A DNA stretch of 13,132 nt from JAWVZB01 sp033722375 (GTDB lineage Bacteria > Actinomycetota > Nitriliruptoria > Nitriliruptorales > Nitriliruptoraceae): contig JAWVZB010000085.1 of the NCBI GenBank assembly GCA_033722375.1, positions 1 through 13,132 of the forward strand, written 5' to 3'. How positions within the stretch are numbered: the first letter of the stretch is position 1; each line of letters starts with the position of its first letter. Under the pieces are notes generated by a model. It did no database searches. It was not told the origin of the DNA and was given only the letters and a program-made list of their open reading frames with translations. The translations under genes were made by a program, and so were the position numbers. This document shows positions 8,087 to 13,132 of this stretch, one piece after another.

Positions 8087-8820
8087 GCCGCGACGACGCT
8101 TGGCTGTGGCGGCAACCGCTTGCGCATCGCGGCCTCCATGATCGGGACGCCGGCGTCCCGGAGAACTCCCTCGTCGCCTTCGAACGCGCCGCCGAGGCCG
8201 GCATCCCCGTCGAGTTCGACGTCCGCCTGGATGCGGACGGCGTGCCGGTGGTCGTGCACGATGACGACCTTGAACGACTCACGGGAGAGCCGGGCCGGGT
8301 CGCCGATCTGCGCTCTGCGGAGCTCCAGCGGCGGCGGTTGGCCGGGACCGATCATCCGATCCCGACCCTCCGTGACGTGCTCGACTGTCTCGCCGGGCGG
8401 GTCGGGGCGATGGTCGAGATCAAGAACCCGTCCCATCGGGCCGGACCGGTGGAGGAGGCGACCTGGGGGCTGCTGCGCGACTACGACGGCCCTTTCTGCG
8501 TCGCCTCCTTCAACCCGCGCACGGTCCGGTGGTTCCGGACCAACGCGCCGGCGGTGATCCGTGGGCAGACGGCGGGGCCGCTGCGCGACGCCGAGGGGTT
8601 GCCCGGGTGGCTGCGCCCGCTCCTGGCCGTGATGGCCGGCAACGCCTTCACCGCACCCGACTTCCTGAGCTACGACCTCCGGGGCCTGCCGAGTCGAGCC
8701 GTGGACTTCTGGCGCCGGCGCGGACTTGCCGTGATCACCTGGACGGTGACCACGCCCGACGACGTCGTGAAGGCCCGCGCGGTCGCCGACAACTTCATCT
8801 ACGAAGGCGTGGAGCCATGA
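8083..8820 (+). CDS. glycerophosphodiester phosphodiesterase (GDPD/UgpQ family)
   Basis: The family hydrolyses glycerophosphodiesters (deacylated phospholipids) to glycerol-3-phosphate and an alcohol. The 245-residue product begins almost at the catalytic motif. It shows His15-Arg16 in AHRG, PENS (Glu27), the metal ligands Glu44 and Asp46 in VEFDVRLDADG, and the second catalytic His59 in VVVHDDDLERLTG. Then come MVEIKNP, VASFNPRTVRWF, and a C-terminal GLAVITWTVTTPDD with NFIYEG. There is no signal peptide, so it is probably cytoplasmic. The likeliest start is TTG 8083, whose last two bases begin the hemB TGA (TTGA overlap). GGGGAG lies only two bases upstream, so re-initiation by ribosomes finishing hemB is more likely than direct binding. 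An in-frame longer reading would overlap hemB by over 100 bases. There is no known metabolic link to heme. Confidence 0.9.
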   Translation: MSRDDAWLWRQPLAHRGLHDRDAGVPENSLVAFERAAEAGIPVEFDVRLDADGVPVVVHDDDLERLTGEPGRVADLRSAELQRRRLAGTDHPIPTLRDVLDCLAGRVGAMVEIKNPSHRAGPVEEATWGLLRDYDGPFCVASFNPRTVRWFRTNAPAVIRGQTAGPLRDAEGLPGWLRPLLAVMAGNAFTAPDFLSYDLRGLPSRAVDFWRRRGLAVITWTVTTPDDVVKARAVADNFIYEGVEP

Positions 8821-8858
8821 TCCTCCGGCGCTACAGCGAGCCGGACCGGGGCTGGTGA

Positions 8859-10025
8859 TCAGGCAGTGGTGACCTGCTCGAGGAACCGCTCCACCGCGGC
8901 CTCGTAGCGCGAGGGATCGGTGTTCCAGCTGCGCACGTGGCCGGCTCCTGGGACCCGCAGGTACGTGACGATCTCGGGTCGGGCGTTGGCGAGCGCATCC
9001 CCGAGGGCCACCGGGACGACGTCGTCATCGGTGCCGTGGATCAACAGCTTCGGGGTCGTGAACCGGGCCGGATCCTCGAGGTGGTTGACGTCGTCCCATG
9101 CCACGCCGGTGAGTGCGCTCGCCAGTGCCAGCGACGTGGGGAGCAGGACGGGTAGTAGCGGGCCCGGCACGCCGCGCTCCTCCGCGGCCTGACGGATGAC
9201 CGGAATCCAGTCGAGGACCGGCGCTTCGAGCACCACCCCGACCACGCGATCAGCCAGCTCGGACCGCCGGAGGAGGTTCAACACGCACGCCCCGCCCATG
9301 CTGAAACCGATCAGGACGAAGCGCTGCGCGCCCCGCTCGACCGCCTCGGTCAACGCGCACTCCAGGTCGACCCACTCCGTCGCGCCGAGGTGGCTGCGCC
9401 CGTCGGGGCTGCGGGGGGCATCGGGATCGTTGCGGTAGGCGATCGCGAGTGAGGGCATCTCGAGCCGATGCGTGGTGGGTATCAGCCGGAAGGCCTCGTG
9501 GCGTCGTGACGAGCGGCCGTGGACGAACACCGCCCAGGTGTCGCCCTCGGCGGGGAACAGGTAGGCGGGGATCTCGCCGACCGGGGACCCGAACTCGATC
9601 TCCTCCCACGCGAGCCCGAGGACGTCGGGATCGTCGGGGTAGGCGAACGCATCCAGTGCCGCGTCGGTGTCGGCCGACGGGAGCCCGGTGATCTGGCGGA
9701 ACGCGCGTGTCGCCACGACCTGGCCGTCGTCGGCGTGCTCGGGGGGGCTGCGAACCTCGAGAATCTCGCCGACCTGGCCGTAGCCATGCTCCCAGGCGAG
9801 GCCCCAGACCCCGGTCCGGGCTGCCTCGCGCCCGGTCAGGGTGACCGTCCCCGCACCGACCGCTTCGATCCGGACCAGGTCCTCGGGACTCGGCTCGAGC
9901 GGCCACAGGTCCGCGGGCGGCTCGGTGATGCGGCGGGCGTAGTACCAGGTGGCCCCGCCCAGGGCTGCCAGCACCATCGCGGTACTGGACACCCCGGCGG
10001 CGGTCAGTGCGCGGCGAGTATCCAC
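8859..10025 (-). CDS. membrane-anchored alpha/beta hydrolase
   Basis: A 388-residue protein with an N-terminal hydrophobic anchor or uncleaved signal (about residues 9-30, AAGVSSTAMVLAALGGATWYYA), a domain of about 130 residues without clear motifs, and a serine-hydrolase domain. That domain shows FVHGRSSRR (oxyanion region, about 167), the nucleophile elbow GFSMGG with Ser242, IHGTDDDVVP carrying the acid (about Asp334), and GAGHVRSW with His363. The catalytic domain is therefore probably outside the membrane. The substrate cannot be told; lipase, esterase or peptidase activities are all possible. The start GTG 10025 gives the hydrophobic N-terminus directly; a longer reading to 10241 would run through the hemL start. 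It is the only minus-strand gene here and separates hemB from hemL. It converges on the phosphodiesterase gene with 38 bases between stops. Confidence 0.85.
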   Translation of the reverse strand: MDTRRALTAAGVSSTAMVLAALGGATWYYARRITEPPADLWPLEPSPEDLVRIEAVGAGTVTLTGREAARTGVWGLAWEHGYGQVGEILEVRSPPEHADDGQVVATRAFRQITGLPSADTDAALDAFAYPDDPDVLGLAWEEIEFGSPVGEIPAYLFPAEGDTWAVFVHGRSSRRHEAFRLIPTTHRLEMPSLAIAYRNDPDAPRSPDGRSHLGATEWVDLECALTEAVERGAQRFVLIGFSMGGACVLNLLRRSELADRVVGVVLEAPVLDWIPVIRQAAEERGVPGPLLPVLLPTSLALASALTGVAWDDVNHLEDPARFTTPKLLIHGTDDDVVPVALGDALANARPEIVTYLRVPGAGHVRSWNTDPSRYEAAVERFLEQVTTA

Positions 10026-10092
10026 AACGCCAGTGTGCCGGACGAGCCGGGACGGATAGGTTCGCCTGTCCGCGACGCCGGAGGCCAGCACC
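10026..10092. promoter_or_regulatory. divergent intergenic region between hydrolase and hemL
   Basis: These 67 bases must hold the start signals for both the minus-strand hydrolase and the plus-strand hemL. On the plus strand TAGGTT (10057-10062) fits the TANNNT -10 pattern, but no strong -35 box is seen. A strong Shine-Dalgarno GGAGG (10080-10084) lies eight bases before the hemL GTG. On the minus strand no Shine-Dalgarno precedes the hydrolase GTG. I see no palindromic operator. Confidence 0.4.
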
Positions 10093-11370
10093 GTGACGAG
10101 CTCCGCCGAGTTGTTCGATCGTGCACAGAAGGTCATCCCCGGCGGCGTCAACTCGCCGGTGCGCGCGTTCGGAAGCGTCGGGGGGACCCCACCGTTCATC
10201 GTGTCGGGCGAGGGCGCGCAGATCCTCGACGAGGACGGCAACCGCTACATCGACCTCGTCCAGTCCTGGGGCCCGCTGCCGCTCGGACACGCCCGGAGCG
10301 AGATCGTCGCCGCGGCCCGCGGTGCCACCCAGCGAGGCTCGACGTTCGGGGCCCCGACCCTGGCAGAGGTCGTCCTCGCGGAGACCATCTGCGAGGCGGT
10401 CCCCTCGGTGGACTCGGTGCGGCTCGTGAGCTCGGGCACCGAGGCAGCCATGTCGGCGATCCGCCTCGCCCGAGGCCACACGGGACGCGACCGCATCCTG
10501 AAGTTCGCCGGGCATTACCACGGTCATTCGGATGCGCTGCTGGCCTCCGCCGGATCCGGGGTCGCCACGCTCGGGATACCCGGCTCGCCCGGGGTGACCC
10601 GCGGCGCGACCGCGGACACGATCGTCGTCGACTGGAACGACCGCGACGCCATTGCCGCAGCCGTCGACGAACACGCCGAGCAGTTGGCGGCCATCATCTG
10701 TGAGCCGCTGCCGGCCAACATGAGCCTGGTCCCGCCCGCCGAGGGGTTCCTCGCGTTCCTGCGCCAGGAGGCCGACCGGGTCGGGGCGCTGCTGGTCTTC
10801 GACGAGGTGATCACCGGCTTCCGGCTCGGGCGGGGCGGGATGCAGGCGGAGGCGGGTGTGGTGCCGGACCTGACCGTGCTCGGGAAGGTGGTCGGTGGCG
10901 GCTTCCCGTTGGCCGCGTTCGGCGGGCGCGCCGACGTGATGGCGTCACTGGCACCGGTCGGGCCGGTCTACCAGGCCGGGACGCTGTCGGGGAACCCCGT
11001 GGCGGTGGCGGCTGGGATCGCCCAGCTCGAGCTCCTGACCGACGAGATCTACGAGCAGCTGCGGGGGATCACCGACCGGCTCGTCACTGGACTGCGCGGG
11101 GCCTTCGACATGGCCGGTGTACCGGTCCGGATCACCCGCCACGGCACGCTCGCGGCGTTGCTCTTCACCGACTCGACACCGACCCGCTACGCCGATGTGC
11201 AGGCCGCCGACCATCAGCGGTACCAGCAGTTCTTCCATGCGATGCTGGATCGGGGCGTCTACCTGGCTCCATCGGGCTACGAGGTGATGTTCCCGTCGGT
11301 CGCGCATGATCCCGAGGCCCTGGATCAGGTCGTCGATGCAGCGGTGGCGGCAGCGGCGTCGCTGCGTTGA
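10093..11370 (+). CDS. hemL: glutamate-1-semialdehyde 2,1-aminomutase
   Basis: HemL is the PLP-dependent enzyme that converts the HemA product glutamate-1-semialdehyde into 5-aminolevulinate. The 425-residue product begins with the family signature IPGGVNSPVRAFGSVGG. It has the cofactor-phosphate motif SSGTEAAMSAIRLAR near 113, KFAGHYHGHSDALL near 137, FDEVITGFR near 236, and the Schiff-base lysine Lys265 in LGKVVGGGFPLAAFGG. YQAGTLSGNPVA follows near 297. The start is GTG 10093, with GGAGG eight bases upstream. It stands apart from hemA-hemC-hemD-hemB, behind the opposing hydrolase gene, so it presumably has its own promoter. There is no sign of damage. Confidence 0.97.
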   Translation: MTSSAELFDRAQKVIPGGVNSPVRAFGSVGGTPPFIVSGEGAQILDEDGNRYIDLVQSWGPLPLGHARSEIVAAARGATQRGSTFGAPTLAEVVLAETICEAVPSVDSVRLVSSGTEAAMSAIRLARGHTGRDRILKFAGHYHGHSDALLASAGSGVATLGIPGSPGVTRGATADTIVVDWNDRDAIAAAVDEHAEQLAAIICEPLPANMSLVPPAEGFLAFLRQEADRVGALLVFDEVITGFRLGRGGMQAEAGVVPDLTVLGKVVGGGFPLAAFGGRADVMASLAPVGPVYQAGTLSGNPVAVAAGIAQLELLTDEIYEQLRGITDRLVTGLRGAFDMAGVPVRITRHGTLAALLFTDSTPTRYADVQAADHQRYQQFFHAMLDRGVYLAPSGYEVMFPSVAHDPEALDQVVDAAVAAAASLR

Positions 11371-11396
11371 CAGGAACACCTACTGCCCGTTCCGTG

Positions 11397-11425
11397 TTGA
11401 CTCCAACGACCCACCCCGACATGTC
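11397..11425 (+). promoter_or_regulatory. possible promoter for the TlpA-like lipoprotein gene
   Basis: TTGACT (11397-11402) matches five of six bases of the vegetative -35 consensus and is followed at 17-base spacing by CATGTC (11420-11425), a poor -10. Initiation seven bases downstream would coincide with the ATG at 11432, so the message could be leaderless, in line with the absence of a Shine-Dalgarno there. Confidence 0.38.
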
Positions 11426-11431
11426 TGGCCG

Positions 11432-11977
11432 ATGAAGCGCACTTCGCTGATCCTCCTCTCTGCCCTCACGGTCCTGGTGGCCGCGTGTGGCGGCACCACC
11501 GCGCCGTCCGCCGAGCCCACGGAGGGCCCGAAGGCCTTCGAAGCCGTGACCCCCGGGGACGCGCTGCCCGAGGCAGAGCTCGAGCTGCTCGGCGAGGACG
11601 GGGCTGTCAACACCGCAACGTGGGTCGGCAAGCCCACCATCATCAACTTCTGGGCGACCTGGTGCACGTTCTGTATCGACGAGATGCCCGACCTCGAAGC
11701 GGCCCACCAGAGACTCGGGGACGACGTGCGCTTCGTCGGTGTCGACCGCGAGGATCCCAACATCGACAAGGCGCTCGAGCTCGCCGAGGAGACCGGGGTC
11801 ACCTACGAGCTGGTCCGGGACCCCGATGCGAGCTACTTCCGTGCCGTGAAGGGGCGCGGCATGCCCTTGACCGTCCTCGTCGACGAGGACGGGATCATCC
11901 AGTTCCGCCACAACGGCCCCCTCACCGAAGAGCAACTGCTGGACCTCGTGGACGAGCACCTCGGCCTCTCCGCCTGA
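11432..11977 (+). CDS. TlpA/ResA-like thioredoxin-fold lipoprotein
   Basis: The 181-residue product has a lipoprotein signal: positively charged MKRTS, a hydrophobic stretch, then the lipobox LVAAC with Cys19 as the lipidated residue. A Pro/Ser/Glu-rich linker to about residue 45 follows, then an extracytoplasmic thioredoxin fold. The active site is CTFC (Cys78, Cys81) within NFWATWCTFCIDEMP, typical of TlpA/ResA proteins. The cis-proline is in GRGMPLTVLVDEDG near 147. Relatives reduce disulfides outside the membrane, classically apocytochrome c before heme attachment, though others act in general thiol homeostasis. The position between hemL and an iron-sulfur/membrane module fits a cytochrome-related role, but the partner is not shown. 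The start is ATG 11432; no clear ribosome binding site precedes it. Confidence 0.9.
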   Translation: MKRTSLILLSALTVLVAACGGTTAPSAEPTEGPKAFEAVTPGDALPEAELELLGEDGAVNTATWVGKPTIINFWATWCTFCIDEMPDLEAAHQRLGDDVRFVGVDREDPNIDKALELAEETGVTYELVRDPDASYFRAVKGRGMPLTVLVDEDGIIQFRHNGPLTEEQLLDLVDEHLGLSA

Positions 11978-11998
11978 CGGGTTCCTCGACGCTTCTCT

Positions 11999-12028
11999 TT
12001 GGTCGCCTTCCGTGGGCTTCGGTAGGCT
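11999..12028 (+). promoter_or_regulatory. possible promoter for the membrane protein-ferredoxin operon
   Basis: TTGGTC (11999-12004) and TAGGCT (12023-12028) are spaced by 18 bases and resemble -35 and TANNNT -10 elements. Initiation near 12035 would give a leader of about 93 bases before the GTG at 12128, beginning just ahead of the large stem-loop at 12041-12078. Inference from motif and position. Confidence 0.4.
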
Positions 12029-12040
12029 TCCGGCCACGCC

Positions 12041-12078
12041 GGGGAGGACCGCATCTGATGCCGGTCGGATGTCTCCCC
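12041..12078 (+). other. large stem-loop in the leader before the membrane protein-ferredoxin operon
   Basis: GGGGAG (12041-12046) pairs with CTCCCC (12073-12078). Directly inside, GACCGCAT (12047-12054) pairs with ATGC-C-GGTC (12058-12066) with one bulged C and a CTG loop; six bases (12067-12072) stay unpaired on the 3' side. In all there are 14 base pairs. It lies within the 150-base gap after the lipoprotein gene. No T-run follows, so a simple terminator is less likely than a leader structure, but a terminator for the upstream gene cannot be excluded. Confidence 0.45.
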
Positions 12079-12127
12079 CCAGGCGTCCAGGGACATATCG
12101 ACGAACACGACGACCGCGAGGATCCGG

Positions 12128-12643
12128 GTGCGACTGAGTTGGTTCGGGGACTTCTTCGGTGCCCTTCCCGACGCGCTGCGTGCGCTCTACCAGTTCGGCG
12201 ACCCGGCCGGACGGGGCAACGGCTGGTGGGGGATCATCATCCTCCTGATCTGGGGTGTGCTCCTGACGGCCGTGCCATTGCTCATCGCCAAGCGCACCTA
12301 CGGCAAGCACGAGTGGGTGTCGGCCACGATGGGCGTCGTCGCGGGCCTGTCGATCTTCTGGTGGGTCTACGGGATCCTGCCGAGTGCATGGATCTACTAC
12401 CTCGACTCGAGCCAAGAGATCCTCGCCGGGCCGATCATCCCCGACTCGGCCGGGATCACGATCGGTGATTACCGCGTCGACATCGCGAGCAACCTCTACC
12501 AGGTGATCCGCGACCTCGTCGTCGTCATCGAGCACCTGCTGGCGTTCGCGCTGACGTTCTGGGCCGCCTTGAAGATCCAGGAGAAGTACCCGAAGACCCT
12601 CGCGCCAGGCGAGACCAAACCAGAAGCCGGCGGTTACAAGTAG
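12128..12643 (+). CDS. three-helix membrane protein next to a ferredoxin, function unknown
   Basis: I do not recognise a named family. The 171-residue product has three clear hydrophobic helices: WWGIIILLIWGVLLTAVPLLIA at about residues 33-54, ATMGVVAGLSIFWWVYGILP at about 66-85, and LVVVIEHLLAFALTFWAALKI at about 129-149. A polar segment lies between helices two and three, and a Lys/Glu/Pro-rich tail ends in GGYK. One histidine sits inside helix three. There is no cysteine cluster and no heme motif. The start is GTG 12128, with GAGGA five bases upstream. The ferredoxin gene follows after 45 bases, so the product may be a membrane subunit for an iron-sulfur or quinol-linked electron-transfer complex; this is inferred from the neighbourhood only. 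Confidence 0.82.
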   Translation: MRLSWFGDFFGALPDALRALYQFGDPAGRGNGWWGIIILLIWGVLLTAVPLLIAKRTYGKHEWVSATMGVVAGLSIFWWVYGILPSAWIYYLDSSQEILAGPIIPDSAGITIGDYRVDIASNLYQVIRDLVVVIEHLLAFALTFWAALKIQEKYPKTLAPGETKPEAGGYK

Positions 12644-12656
12644 CCGACCGCCGTAC

Positions 12657-12676
12657 CGTGGTCACCGATGACCACG
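12657..12676 (+). other. perfect 8-bp hairpin abutting the ferredoxin ribosome binding site
   Basis: CGTGGTCA (12657-12664) and TGACCACG (12669-12676) form a perfect stem with the four-base loop CCGA. The Shine-Dalgarno AAGGAG of the ferredoxin gene begins at the very next base. This is well placed to act as an mRNA processing or stabilising element that sets the ratio of ferredoxin to the upstream membrane protein. It could also be a DNA operator palindrome. The structure is seen; its function is inferred. Confidence 0.5.
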
Positions 12677-12688
12677 AAGGAGTAGCAA

Positions 12689-13036
12689 GTGGGGAAGACG
12701 GACCGCGGCGAGCATCCGCTGATGTTCGACGACTACGTCGTCCAGCAGGTCGACCCGCAGTGGCTCCAGGAACGCGTGAAGCCCAAGCGCCACATCGGGT
12801 TGACCGCCGAACTGTGCATCCTGTGTCGGGCGTGCGAAGACGTGTGCCCCTGGGAGTGCATCTACATGATGTCCCCCGACATCATCCAGGGCGCTGACAA
12901 CAACAACGTGATGACCCTCGCCGAGCAGTCCTCGGCGGTGTTCGTCATCGATGACAACGAGTGCACGCGCTGTGCCATCTGCGTCGAACGGTGCCCGTCC
13001 GACGCCTTGTGGCTCGGCCGCACCGACCAGGACTGA
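12689..13036 (+). CDS. two-cluster [4Fe-4S] ferredoxin
   Basis: The 115-residue product has two complete CxxCxxCxxxCP motifs: Cys43, 46, 49 and 53 (CILCRACEDVCP) and Cys92, 95, 98 and 102 (CTRCAICVERCP), so it should bind two [4Fe-4S] clusters and carry electrons. The motifs are separated by about 38 residues, longer than in small bacterial 2[4Fe-4S] ferredoxins. A 40-residue N-terminal extension (FDDYVVQQVDPQWLQERVKPKRHIG) could dock to a partner. An extra cysteine (Cys57) follows the first motif. No signal peptide is present, so it is cytoplasmic or bound to the inner face of a membrane complex. The start GTG 12689 has AAGGAG six bases upstream. The neighbouring membrane protein and the following gene suggest it is a complex subunit and not a free carrier. 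Confidence 0.93.
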   Translation: MGKTDRGEHPLMFDDYVVQQVDPQWLQERVKPKRHIGLTAELCILCRACEDVCPWECIYMMSPDIIQGADNNNVMTLAEQSSAVFVIDDNECTRCAICVERCPSDALWLGRTDQD

Positions 13037-13063
13037 CCGGAACCGACAGGAGACCGAGGACCC

Positions 13064-13132
13064 GTGTCGAGACTCTCCGACATGCTCGGAGCGCTCAAAG
13101 AGAAGCGCGAAGAGCTGAAGGCGAACCGCCCC
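13064..13132 (+). CDS. start of an unidentified gene, cut by the window end
   Basis: Only 23 codons are visible, starting at GTG 13064 with AGGAG ten bases and GAGGA three bases upstream. The visible part is a charged, probably helical stretch (SRLSDMLGALKEKREELKAN). It starts 27 bases after the ferredoxin stop, so it is very likely in the same operon. A quinol-cytochrome c reductase-type or other respiratory subunit would fit the context, but nothing in these residues proves it. Confidence 0.6.
   Translation, partial: MSRLSDMLGALKEKREELKANRP

Noticed and set aside
8825..8844. CCGGC/GCCGG hairpin between the convergent genes, a possible bidirectional terminator.
   Set aside because: The stem is only five pairs plus two inner pairs and a bulge, with no T- or A-run on either side.
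8817..8858. A 13-codon ORF (ATG overlapping the phosphodiesterase TGA, reading MILRRYSEPDRGW) before the convergent hydrolase stop.
   Set aside because: Too short to support, and it has no independent evidence beyond the ATGA overlap; the ATGA could be chance.
10026..10241. An N-terminal extension of the minus-strand hydrolase to 10241.
   Set aside because: It would overlap the hemL start and promoter region, and the extra 72 residues look non-natural; GTG 10025 gives a normal membrane anchor.
12058..12468. An open frame running from ATG 12058 through the membrane protein gene in another frame.
   Set aside because: Its product is Arg/Pro-rich and hydrophilic, a typical GC-rich shadow; the other frame has a ribosome binding site and coherent membrane helices.

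Overview
The window is very GC-rich DNA with almost continuous coding, GTG/TTG starts and overlapping stop/start codons. Gene content (glutaredoxin-like gene, rex, hemA, hemC, hemD, hemB, hemL) points to an actinobacterium that makes 5-aminolevulinate from glutamyl-tRNA (C5 route). A deep-branching lineage is possible (for example Nitriliruptoria or Acidimicrobiia relatives), but that is a guess from style and not from any search.

Left edge (1-257): no gene is visible here. The minus strand reads as a class I cyclic-di-GMP (GEMM-I) riboswitch that points leftwards out of the window. It is followed by a possible expression-platform hairpin and preceded by a motif resembling a flagellar-sigma (FliA/SigD) promoter. 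This is the most interesting non-coding object in the window. The gene it controls lies beyond base 1.

258-2731: an AMP-forming acyl-CoA ligase, followed five bases later by a polytopic membrane protein of unknown function.

2792-8820: the heme precursor block, all on the plus strand and mostly tightly packed. The order is glutaredoxin-like protein, Rex (NADH/NAD+-sensing repressor), HemA, HemC, HemD, a 61-residue single-pass membrane protein, HemB, and a glycerophosphodiester phosphodiesterase whose start overlaps the hemB stop. HemA, HemL, HemB, HemC and HemD together account for glutamyl-tRNA to uroporphyrinogen III. Later steps (hemE, hemY/hemG, hemH, hemQ) are not in the window.

8859-11370: a minus-strand membrane-anchored alpha/beta hydrolase interrupts the cluster. 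It is divergent from hemL, which has its own strong ribosome binding site and presumably its own promoter.

11432-13132: an apparent electron-transfer region. It holds a TlpA/ResA-like thioredoxin lipoprotein, then a 171-residue three-helix membrane protein, a two-cluster [4Fe-4S] ferredoxin and the first 23 codons of another gene. Heme synthesis, redox sensing (Rex), extracytoplasmic thiol chemistry and an iron-sulfur/membrane module sit next to each other, which suggests a respiration-centred neighbourhood.

Most genes are ordinary core metabolism. The items deserving attention are the riboswitch with its promoter, the small membrane protein inside the hem operon, the hairpins in the leader and intercistronic space of the ferredoxin operon, and the unidentified membrane protein paired with the ferredoxin.
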